From assembly GCA_029287535.1 (NCBI GenBank), contig JARFQY010000092.1, positions 1 through 39,072 on the forward strand: a stretch of 39,072 nucleotides of DNA, in the 5' to 3' direction. This document shows, piece after piece, positions 1-6,183 of the stretch (position 1 is its first letter; every line of letters starts with the position of its first letter). Source of the DNA: Filomicrobium sp. GTDB taxonomy: Bacteria > Pseudomonadota > Alphaproteobacteria > Rhizobiales > Hyphomicrobiaceae. Below the pieces are notes generated by a model, which was not told the origin of the DNA, ran no database searches, and worked only from the letters and a program-made list of their open reading frames with translations. A program made the position numbers and the translations under genes.

Positions 1-417
1 AAGGAGGCCACTTCTCCTCCGGGCTGGTCGGTCAGTTGCAACGACCAGGGGAAAGGTCTCGAATGCAAGGCTGTACAAACGATCACCCTTCGAAAGACAG
101 GCCAGCGGTTATTGACAGTCTCAGTGGGGCGTGCCGACAAAGCCAAGTCTGGGACAGCCCTGTTGCACCTGCCGCACGGACTGTACCTGCCCGATGGTGT
201 GCAATTCGGCATTGATGCTGGCAAGGCGCAATCCCTGCCGGTCCAGACCTGTGACTCGGCGGGCTGCTATGCGGCAGCCGTGCTCAAGGCCAAAGACCTC
301 AAGGCGATGCAGTCCGGCAAGAATCTGGCGGTCACATTCGCGAATTTGGAAAAACGAAAAATCACGGTCGAGATGCCGCTGGCGGGTTTTGCCGCCGCCT
401 TCAAGAAGCTGAAGTAG
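1..417 (+). CDS. IalB-family (invasion-associated locus B) protein, 5' end missing
   Basis: The reading frame is open from the first base of the window, so the N-terminus and any signal peptide lie upstream. The visible 138 residues start in a stretch with GWSVSC and a second Cys (LEC), then a run of short beta-strand-like segments and a Cys pair (QTCDSAGC) before a C-terminal AFKKLK. This order (W-x-V-x-C near the start, later C-x4-C, a closing GF-x-A-A-F segment) is typical of the IalB family of small exported proteins common in Rhizobiales. The molecular role of the family is poorly defined; the name comes from a Bartonella invasion locus and does not imply pathogenesis here. It converges on the fpr gene with a hairpin between them. 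Confidence 0.72.
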   Translation, partial: KEATSPPGWSVSCNDQGKGLECKAVQTITLRKTGQRLLTVSVGRADKAKSGTALLHLPHGLYLPDGVQFGIDAGKAQSLPVQTCDSAGCYAAAVLKAKDLKAMQSGKNLAVTFANLEKRKITVEMPLAGFAAAFKKLK

Positions 418-450
418 AGCTTACGGGGTCCCGACACTTCAGACGCAAGT

Positions 451-479
451 CCGGCGGCAAAGCTTGTGCCTGCCGCCGG
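451..479. terminator. Hairpin between convergent IalB-like and fpr genes
   Basis: A perfect 9-bp inverted repeat (CCGGCGGCA at 451-459 and TGCCGCCGG at 471-479) with an 11-nt loop lies between two convergent genes. The U-tract is weak on the plus strand (TTCTTATTT after an interruption). It probably serves both genes as a bidirectional terminator. Confidence 0.5.
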
Positions 480-520
480 CGCGGTTCTTATTTGGGCGGG
501 CCTGTCACGACCCGCGGTCG

Positions 521-1303
521 TCACTTTTCCACGAATGCTTTTTCGATCACGTATTGGGCCGGCACACCGCTGGTTCCTTCCTCAAATCCGCGATCTTCCA
601 AAATCGTGCGCATGTCGCTGATCAATTCAGGGTTGCCACACAGCATGACGCGATCGTGTTGCGAACTGAGTTCGGGCTGTCCGATATCGGTGAACAACTT
701 GCCGGAGGTGATGAGATCCGTGATGCGGCCACGGTTCTCGAAGGGTTCGCGGGTGACTGTCGGGTAATAGATCAGCTTTTCGCGGACTTCATCACCGATG
801 TACTCATGCATAGGCAGGTCTCGCGTGATGAGTTCACCGTAGGCGAGTTCCGCGATGATGCGGCAGCCGTGAACCAGCACGACCCGTTCAAACCGCTCGT
901 AGGTGTTGGGATCACGAATGATGCTGAGGAAGGGCGCCAGGCCGGTGCCTGTGCTGAGCAGGTACAGCGTCCTGCCGGGCATCAGGTTGTCGACGATCAA
1001 AGTGCCGACCGGCTTTTTGCTGACCAGGATTCGGTCGCCTTCCTTGATGTGCTGCAGGCGCGACGTCAGTGGCCCGTCCGGCACCTTGATGGAGAACCAC
1101 TCAAGGGTTTCATCGTAGTTGGGGCTGACCATCGAATACGCGCGGACTAGAGGTTTACCGTCGACCTCGAGCCCCATCATGGTGAACTGTCCGTTTTCGT
1201 AGCGAAACGAGTCCGTTCTGGTCGAGGTGAAGCTAAAGAGGGTCTCGGTCCAGTGGCGGATATTGAGGACCGTCTCCTCATTGTAACCGTTGTATGTGCT
1301 CAT
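521..1303 (-). CDS. fpr: Ferredoxin--NADP(+) reductase
   Basis: A 260-residue FAD enzyme that passes electrons between NADPH and ferredoxin or flavodoxin in the cytoplasm. The FAD-binding signature RAYSMVSP is near residues 54-61, the NADP-binding stretch STGTGLAPFLS is near 117-127, and the chain ends in VEKAFVEK, as in bacterial subclass Fpr proteins that end with a short aromatic-containing tail. Length fits the family. The start ATG at 1303 gives the usual N-terminus with the first strand of the FAD barrel. The gene is transcribed away from the DUF971/flavoprotein operon, and a 14-bp palindrome lies 41 bp upstream of its start. Since a ferredoxin is encoded at 3730, this reductase could supply or drain its electrons, but that is only inferred from proximity. 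Confidence 0.93.
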   Translation of the reverse strand: MSTYNGYNEETVLNIRHWTETLFSFTSTRTDSFRYENGQFTMMGLEVDGKPLVRAYSMVSPNYDETLEWFSIKVPDGPLTSRLQHIKEGDRILVSKKPVGTLIVDNLMPGRTLYLLSTGTGLAPFLSIIRDPNTYERFERVVLVHGCRIIAELAYGELITRDLPMHEYIGDEVREKLIYYPTVTREPFENRGRITDLITSGKLFTDIGQPELSSQHDRVMLCGNPELISDMRTILEDRGFEEGTSGVPAQYVIEKAFVEK

Positions 1304-1343
1304 GATTCGAGATCACCTGTCTCTGCCATTCCAAATCGACAGG

Positions 1344-1357
1344 CTGTGAAATCTCAC
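1344..1357. promoter_or_regulatory. Palindrome TGTGA-N4-TCACA in a divergent promoter region
   Basis: A 14-bp inverted repeat (TGTGA, AATC, TCACA) sits between fpr (minus) and the DUF971 gene (plus). Half-sites match those of Crp, but the 4-bp spacer is the one used by FNR/Dnr-type sites rather than the 6-bp Crp spacer. A Crp/Fnr-family regulator is encoded at 12336-13055. Position favours control of fpr. No binding is shown. Confidence 0.35.
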
Positions 1358-1496
1358 ATTTCGAGCGCCGTGTCCGTCAACAACTTGACGCATGGGCGAA
1401 GGGATAATGCTGCTCTTGCTCGCCGGCTGGTGCAGCTGCTTGGGGGATGACAACTAATTGCTTTCGTGCGGATGCCGGGAAGCGCATCCTCGCAAC

Positions 1497-1889
1497 ATGA
1501 ATGGAACCCTACACAGTATTACGAGGCCTAACACCGTCGCCCTCGACGACGACGGGCGCGCGCTTGTCGTCATCTGGATCGGCAGGCCGCCCGTGCGCAT
1601 TCCCGCCGAGACCCTTTGGGCCCAATGCCCGTCGGCGGCTGGCCGCAAACGGCGCATGGACGGGATTACCGGGTCGGGTGATCCTGATCTGCGGCTCACC
1701 CATGTTCGGCCCATTGGCAACTACGCCGTAAACCTCTCATTTTCCGACGGGCATGACCGCGGCGTCTACCCTTGGGCGCTTTTGGAAAAACTGGCCCAAC
1801 GACCAAGCATGGCGCAGTTCATTGCGCCGTCACCTCAGAGCAGCTGCGCCGGGCAGTCGGCACGCCAAGAAGAAGGACAGGTGAGATGA
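1497..1889 (+). CDS. DUF971 (GBBH-like N-terminal domain) protein
   Basis: A 130-residue protein with the DUF971 fold: a strand pair carrying LVVIWIGRPPVRIPAETLWAQCPS near residues 23-46, then IGNYAVNLSFSDGHDRGVYPW near 74-94, which is the hallmark end of the domain (W-x-DGH-x-G-I-Y-x-W in most members). DUF971 occurs alone, at the N-terminus of gamma-butyrobetaine hydroxylase and at the C-terminus of some Mrp/HCF101 Fe-S carrier ATPases, so a link to Fe-S or metal handling is plausible but unproven. ATG 1497 is preferred over an upstream TTG at 1458; neither has a strong Shine-Dalgarno sequence. Its stop TGA overlaps the flavoprotein start in an ATGA arrangement, implying translational coupling and a shared function. 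Confidence 0.75.
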   Translation: MNGTLHSITRPNTVALDDDGRALVVIWIGRPPVRIPAETLWAQCPSAAGRKRRMDGITGSGDPDLRLTHVRPIGNYAVNLSFSDGHDRGVYPWALLEKLAQRPSMAQFIAPSPQSSCAGQSARQEEGQVR

Positions 1890-3631
1890 CCATGGATGCG
1901 ATTCTCGACGACACCTCCGAAGTCAAATGCGACGTGCTCGTCATTGGCGGCGGAACGGCCGGGCCGATGGCGGCACTCAAGGCCAAACTGAAGAACCCCA
2001 AGGCCAACGTCATTTTGCTGGAGAAAGCGAACGTCAAGCGCTCCGGCGCGATCTCGATGGGCATGGACGGGCTCAACAACGCCGTGATCCCCGGCTATGC
2101 GACGCCCGAGCAGTACGTGAAGGAAATCACGATTGCCAACGACGGTATCGTCGACCAGAAGCCGGTCCTGAAGTACGCCGAGAACTGCTACGACATCATC
2201 CAAGAACTGGATAGTTTTGGGATTCGCTTCCTGAAAAACGAGAATGGCGATTTCGACGTCAAGAAGGTGCACCATATCGGCACTTACGTGTTGCCGATGC
2301 CAAACGGAGATACCGTCAAGCGTGCGCTCTATCGTCAATTGCGACGCGCGAGGCTGCTCATCTCCAACCGCTACATGGCCACGCGGCTGCTGACCGCCAA
2401 GGACGGCCGCATTGCAGGAGCCATTGGCGTCAACACGCGGACTGGAGAATTCCTGGTCGTGCGCGCAAAGGCCGTCATTTTGTGCATGGGTGCCGCCGGA
2501 CGGCTCGGACTGCCAACCTCCGGTTACATGTATGGCACCTACGAAAACGCGGCAAACTCCGGCGACGGATACGCCATGGCCTATCATGCCGGCGCCAAGC
2601 TCGCCAATCTCGAGTGTTTCCAAATCAACCCGCTGATCAAAGACTACAATGGGCCGGCTTGCGCCTACGTTGCGGGGCCGTTCGGCGCCTACACCGCCAA
2701 CAACATGGGTGAGCGGTTCATCGAGTGTGACTACTGGTCGGGCCAGATGATGTTGGAGTTCTTCAATGAGCTTCAATCCGGCAAAGGGCCGGTCTTTTTG
2801 AAGATGGACCACTTGCACGAAAAGACTGTCGAAGAGATCTCCAAGACGCTTCACAACGTCGAGCGGCCGACGCGTGGCCACTTCCATGACGGCCGCAAGA
2901 CGGACTATGCCAAGGACATGGTGGAGATGCACATCTCCGAAATCGGTTTTTGTTCCGGTCACAGCGCCTCGGGTGTTTTCGTCGACGAATTCGCGCGAAC
3001 GACCGTGCCAGGGCTTTATGCCGCCGGTGATATGGCCAACGTTCCACACAACTACATGCTCGGCGCCTTCACCAACGGTGCGATCGCCGGTGAGCATGCA
3101 ATGGGCTACGCTGACGATGTGGAACTTGCTGACTTCGACGCCGCCGATGTCGCGTTGGAGCGGGAGCGGGTCATGGCGCCAACGAAGCGCGAAGATGGCA
3201 TTCCGCCCAACCAGATCGAGTACAAGACCCGGCGGCTGGTCAATGACTACCTGCAGCCGCCGAAGGTGACGAAGAAGTACCATCTTGGGCAGCAGAGATT
3301 TGCCGAAGTTCGCGAAGACCTCGAGCAAGGGATGATGGTTCGCAATTCGCACGAACTGTTGAGATCGCTGGAAGCGGCCTCAATACTCGACTGTGCCGAC
3401 ATGGCCGCCCACGCTTCGTTGTTCCGCACAGAAAGCCGCTGGGGGCTTTACCATTTGCGCTCCGACTATCCGGAAAAGGACAACGAGAATTGGTTCTGCC
3501 ACGCGCTGCTGGGCAAGGAAAACGGCAAGATGGTTTCCGAAAAGCACGCGGTTTCCGACTATGTCGTTCCCATCGCAGAAGACGAGAAGGACCTTTACGA
3601 CAAGCAGCGTGTCGCCGCTTCAGCATCGTGA
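1886..3631 (+). CDS. AprA-like flavoprotein (fumarate reductase/SDH/APS reductase alpha family)
   Basis: A 581-residue FAD oxidoreductase. The N-terminal dinucleotide fold VLVIGGGTAGPMAA (residues 17-30) is followed by KRSGAISMGMDG (51-62), which parallels the RSGA-x-x-x-G flavin segment of adenylylsulfate reductase alpha. The segment with NSGDGYAMAYHAGAKLANLE and NPLIKDYNGP resembles the AprA region after the capping domain, and GHSASG with His359 plus TVPGLYAAGDMAN (373-386) and GAFTNGAIAG match the AprA FAD-closing region. It lacks a sulfate adenylyltransferase or sulfite-producing neighbour, so classical APS reduction is not supported. AAGGACAGG precedes ATG 1886; the start overlaps the DUF971 stop. 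The ferredoxin at 3730 is its probable electron partner. Family placement is clear; substrate is unknown. Confidence 0.85.
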   Translation: MTMDAILDDTSEVKCDVLVIGGGTAGPMAALKAKLKNPKANVILLEKANVKRSGAISMGMDGLNNAVIPGYATPEQYVKEITIANDGIVDQKPVLKYAENCYDIIQELDSFGIRFLKNENGDFDVKKVHHIGTYVLPMPNGDTVKRALYRQLRRARLLISNRYMATRLLTAKDGRIAGAIGVNTRTGEFLVVRAKAVILCMGAAGRLGLPTSGYMYGTYENAANSGDGYAMAYHAGAKLANLECFQINPLIKDYNGPACAYVAGPFGAYTANNMGERFIECDYWSGQMMLEFFNELQSGKGPVFLKMDHLHEKTVEEISKTLHNVERPTRGHFHDGRKTDYAKDMVEMHISEIGFCSGHSASGVFVDEFARTTVPGLYAAGDMANVPHNYMLGAFTNGAIAGEHAMGYADDVELADFDAADVALERERVMAPTKREDGIPPNQIEYKTRRLVNDYLQPPKVTKKYHLGQQRFAEVREDLEQGMMVRNSHELLRSLEAASILDCADMAAHASLFRTESRWGLYHLRSDYPEKDNENWFCHALLGKENGKMVSEKHAVSDYVVPIAEDEKDLYDKQRVAASAS

Positions 3632-3657
3632 ACCGAAACTCGAACCGACATTGATGG

Positions 3658-3693
3658 CGCCGGGGCGGATCACAACGGAACGTCCGCCCGGCG
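3658..3693 (+). repeat. Stem-loop between flavoprotein and ferredoxin genes
   Basis: GGGCGGA (3663-3669) pairs with TCCGCCC (3683-3689); beyond a single bulged G the stem continues for four more pairs, with a 13-nt loop. No U-tract follows, so it looks like an mRNA processing or stability element inside an operon rather than a full terminator. Confidence 0.4.
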
Positions 3694-3729
3694 GCCAACC
3701 TGAACATATTTCTATCGGAGTGAACCAAG

Positions 3730-3963
3730 ATGCCTCTCGCCGAACAACCCTCCACCGTTCCCGTCGTCGTCGATAACGATAAGTGTATCGCCGACAAAGG
3801 CTGCCGCGTGTGCGTCGATGTGTGCCCTCTCGACGTCCTGCGAATAAGCGACATGTCGAACAAGGCCTACATGGCTTACGACGAGTGCTGGTATTGCATG
3901 CCTTGCGAGGTTGATTGTCCGACACAAGCCGTTACGGTCAACATTCCCTATCTCTTAAAATAA
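3730..3963 (+). CDS. AprB-like 2[4Fe-4S] ferredoxin, short form
   Basis: A 77-residue ferredoxin with eight cysteines in two cluster motifs. The first, KC-x5-C-x2-C-x3-CP (from residue 18), has the wider first spacing seen in APS reductase beta (AprB). The second, ECWYCMPCEVDCP, together with the preceding KAYMAYD and the following QAVTV, is very close to the AprB pattern KAY...CWxCxxCxxxCPxxAI. AprB proper is about 150 residues because a C-terminal tail wraps around AprA; that tail is absent here, the protein stopping soon after the second motif at PYLLK. GGAG lies ahead of ATG 3730. It most likely carries electrons to or from the flavoprotein upstream. Confidence 0.87.
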   Translation: MPLAEQPSTVPVVVDNDKCIADKGCRVCVDVCPLDVLRISDMSNKAYMAYDECWYCMPCEVDCPTQAVTVNIPYLLK

Positions 3964-4006
3964 AGCACTCAAGTGAAACTCTTGGCCGCTGACAACGAGG
4001 CGCACG

Positions 4007-4993
4007 ATGTCCGAACTTTTTGAAGCCTATGGTGACCTGGAAGACTTCGAGGACCGCCTCGCCTCAGACGATCCCGGCGAGCGGCGGGTTGCGGTTATGG
4101 AGCTTGGGGATTTCGGTGAGCCAGCAGCCATTGCGCTGCTCGCCAAGAGTCTCGAGGACGCGGACGCAGGCGTGCGCACGCAGGCGGCGGTTTCACTTGG
4201 TGAGTATGATGGAGCAGAAGCAGCCGCGGCGCTTGCCAAAGCGATTGTCGACGACGACGAAAACGTGGCACAGGCGGCCGCACATTCAATGGCGGAACTG
4301 AAGGACCCCGACAGCGCCGACCCATTGTTGCCCATCGTTGGCCACGCAAATGCATTCGTCAGAGCTGCGGCTCTCAGGGCTCTGCGCGAACTGCGCCGGC
4401 CGGACACGTTGAAAGCGGCACTAGATGCTCTCAATGACTCAGACGCCAAGGTCAGGACAGAAGCCGTCGGCGTCATTGGCTTCATGAAGCTTGAAGAAGC
4501 TATCCCCGCGCTCAAGGCAGCAACGACTGATGAGGATGGGAATGTCCGGCGTGCCGCGGTCAGTGCACTGGCATTCTCACAATTGAAGACGGCCGTCGAC
4601 ACGATCATTCGAGCCATGCGCGACCCCGACTGGATGGTGCGCGAAATCGCTGCGGAAACCATCGGCAAGGGCGAAGGCTCCAAGGAAGCTTCCGAGGCGT
4701 TGATGGCCGCAATGGCTGATGAGTACTGGCAGGTTCGATTGAAGGCGACACGCGGCCTCGGACGCTTGAAGATCGCTGAAGCAATCGAACTGATCGGGCC
4801 TGGCCTTGCGGAAGACCAAGCGCCGAACCTTCGGAAGGAAACCGCGGCGGCTCTCGGGGAAATCGCCTCGCCGGCGGGACGCGGTTATCTCGAGCCATAC
4901 AATGACGACTCGGACCCCGACGTGCGCAAGAATGTGCGTTGGGCACTGAATAGAATTAGCGCAAGCGGGGCTGGTGTGAGTGGCGCCTCTTGA
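4007..4993 (+). CDS. HEAT-repeat (PBS-lyase type) protein
   Basis: A 328-residue protein made almost entirely of about ten tandem helical repeats of roughly 31 residues, each with the pattern D-x-D-x-x-VR-x-x-A-A-x-A-L-G-x-(L/I), for example DADAGVRTQAAVSLGEY, DEDGNVRRAAVSALAF and DPDWMVREIAAETIGK. It has no signal peptide or membrane segment and is rich in acidic residues. Such PBS-lyase/HEAT solenoids bind other proteins or cofactors; related forms include phycobilin lyases and the C-terminus of QueG. Located 43 bp after the ferredoxin and followed closely by the GntR gene, it may act as a scaffold or maturation factor for the flavoprotein-ferredoxin pair. That role is inferred only from gene order. 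Confidence 0.88.
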   Translation: MSELFEAYGDLEDFEDRLASDDPGERRVAVMELGDFGEPAAIALLAKSLEDADAGVRTQAAVSLGEYDGAEAAAALAKAIVDDDENVAQAAAHSMAELKDPDSADPLLPIVGHANAFVRAAALRALRELRRPDTLKAALDALNDSDAKVRTEAVGVIGFMKLEEAIPALKAATTDEDGNVRRAAVSALAFSQLKTAVDTIIRAMRDPDWMVREIAAETIGKGEGSKEASEALMAAMADEYWQVRLKATRGLGRLKIAEAIELIGPGLAEDQAPNLRKETAAALGEIASPAGRGYLEPYNDDSDPDVRKNVRWALNRISASGAGVSGAS

Positions 4994-5042
4994 TTATGGC
5001 CCAGGACCAAGCCATCTACCTCACGGGAGGTTGACGTTGCCA

Positions 5043-5798
5043 ATGGCCGAGCTGAAACCAAGCGGCAAATCCCCTAGTCCGCATGGCCGAACGCTAAAAT
5101 ACATTACTATTCGGAATTGGCTTGCTGAGAAGATTGCCAATGGCGAGTTCGCCTCCGGCCAGCAACTGCCCAGCGAACACGAGGTCATGGACCAGTTCGG
5201 GGTGAGCCGCGTCACGGCCCGCCAGGCGTTCGATGAGCTGAGACGGACCGGCGTCGTCGAATCCCGCCAGGGCAAGGGGTATTTCGTCGTCGGGTTTCGC
5301 GCGACCGCCAGCCTTGAACGCTTGCAGAGCTTTGGCGAGATGATGGCACCCCTGGGTGTCGAAACCCATTCCAATGTTCTGGAGTTGTTGGAAATCCAGC
5401 CCGACGCGACGGTCGCCGAAGCTCTTCAATTGCCGGCAGACCAGCCCGTCACACGCATGGGCCGCACGCGCATCGCCGGCGGGACCGCCGTCTCCCTCGA
5501 CATTAGCTACTATCCGCGCGACATCGGCCGGCGCTTGATGGTGCTCGACCTCGGCCACGAGGACGTGTTCGTTTTGATGGAACGACATCTGGGTATCGAA
5601 CTGGGCTATGCGGATGTGGTTTTGGGCGTGGAGCCCGTCGCCGCCGAGCATGGCCGCTTCCTTGGCGTAGACGCCGGCCAACCCGTGATGCGATTGCGGC
5701 GGCTGACGTTCGACAACAGCGGTCGGGCTGTAGCCTTCGAGACTATCTATTCACGGCTCGAGGCAATGGCTTTTCAGGCCCGCATGCCACGCTGGTGA
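5043..5798 (+). CDS. GntR-family regulator with UTRA domain (HutC subfamily)
   Basis: A 251-residue transcription factor. Residues ~20-85 form the GntR winged helix, with LPSEHEVMDQFGVSRVTARQA as the recognition region and RQGKGYFV as the wing. Residues ~100-245 form a UTRA effector-binding domain (paired strands such as VTRMGRTRIAGGTAVSLDISYYP and the terminal AFETIYSR). HutC-type proteins bind small metabolites and usually repress a nearby catabolic or uptake operon. ATG 5043 is used here; an in-frame TTG at 5037 is 6 nt after GGGAGG and could be the true start. It ends 385 bp before the transporter gene, where a palindrome with a CTATAG core lies at 6031-6053. It is the best candidate for sensing the substrate of this cluster. 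Confidence 0.9.
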   Translation: MAELKPSGKSPSPHGRTLKYITIRNWLAEKIANGEFASGQQLPSEHEVMDQFGVSRVTARQAFDELRRTGVVESRQGKGYFVVGFRATASLERLQSFGEMMAPLGVETHSNVLELLEIQPDATVAEALQLPADQPVTRMGRTRIAGGTAVSLDISYYPRDIGRRLMVLDLGHEDVFVLMERHLGIELGYADVVLGVEPVAAEHGRFLGVDAGQPVMRLRRLTFDNSGRAVAFETIYSRLEAMAFQARMPRW

Positions 5799-6030
5799 TC
5801 CCCTTTCAGCCAGCCGGTCCATCCTTGACAGTCTTCAGCGCCGCCCCCCAGCTATGACGTGCTTGCCCGCGCTGCAGAGCCATTTCCGCCCATTCCTCAT
5901 TATACGGATTCAGGCCAATCACAGCTGCACAGCGTGACAACTTGTCTTATGCGGCCATGCTGCACCGCACTGCGTGCTGCTCAAGTGGTCACCAGTCCGC
6001 CCATCCAACAGACTTAAAGGGCCTAGGCCT

Positions 6031-6053
6031 GGCTTCAACTATAGTTCGAAGCC
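6031..6053. promoter_or_regulatory. Candidate GntR/HutC operator palindrome
   Basis: Arms GGCTTC and GAAGCC flank a perfect 10-bp palindrome AACTATAGTT, with one extra C on the right side. The T-A-T-A centre resembles operators of HutC/PhnF-type regulators, and a UTRA-GntR gene lies just upstream. It is about 90 bp upstream of the expected transcription start, which would suit an upstream site or a looped repressor. Assignment to this regulator is inference. Confidence 0.4.
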
Positions 6054-6115
6054 GATAGATAAAAGTTATTCTAACTCAATAGCTTGCAATAAATCCCCCG
6101 ATTGCCGCCCCGAGT

Positions 6116-6131
6116 TGGCACGCGCATTGCC
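6116..6131 (+). promoter_or_regulatory. Sigma-54 (RpoN) -24/-12 promoter
   Basis: TGGCACG (6116-6122), four bases, then TTGC (6127-6130) reproduces the sigma-54 consensus TGGCACG-N4-TTGC exactly, with the required GG-N10-GC spacing. Transcription would start near 6142, leaving a leader of about 40 nt before ATG 6184. Such promoters need an enhancer-binding activator; none is encoded in the window. The rpoN gene itself is at 24035. Confidence 0.75.
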
Positions 6132-6183
6132 GGACTCTTAACGTCGTTTAAGACAAGCAGTCATTGAGTCAATGGAGCCGTCA

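Larger units (their letters stand above)
5799..6183 (+). other. Regulatory intergenic region before the ABC operon
   Basis: This 385-bp gap has no convincing gene. It holds a 10-bp palindrome GGCCTAGGCC (6020-6029), a larger palindrome (6031-6053), an AT-rich tract (about 6055-6095), a sigma-54 promoter (6116-6131) and a 13-bp palindrome CATTGAGTCAATG (6162-6174) just ahead of the translation start. I saw no clear terminator for the GntR gene in it. Confidence 0.6.

Noticed and set aside
464-1150. A 228-codon plus-strand frame
   Set aside because: It is a shadow of the fpr gene, which carries clear FAD and NADP motifs.
1384-1415. A TTGACG ... TAAT sigma-70 promoter before the DUF971 gene
   Set aside because: The spacing is only about 14 bp, too short for a normal -35/-10 pair.
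1835-3352. A 505-codon open frame on the minus strand
   Set aside because: It is the antisense shadow of the AprA-like flavoprotein; it has no domain motifs and no ribosome-binding site, and high GC makes such frames common.
1886-3963. Classical dissimilatory APS reductase (aprAB)
   Set aside because: The ferredoxin lacks the AprB tail, and no sat, qmo or dsr gene is present, so a sulfate-reduction or sulfur-oxidation label would be overclaiming.
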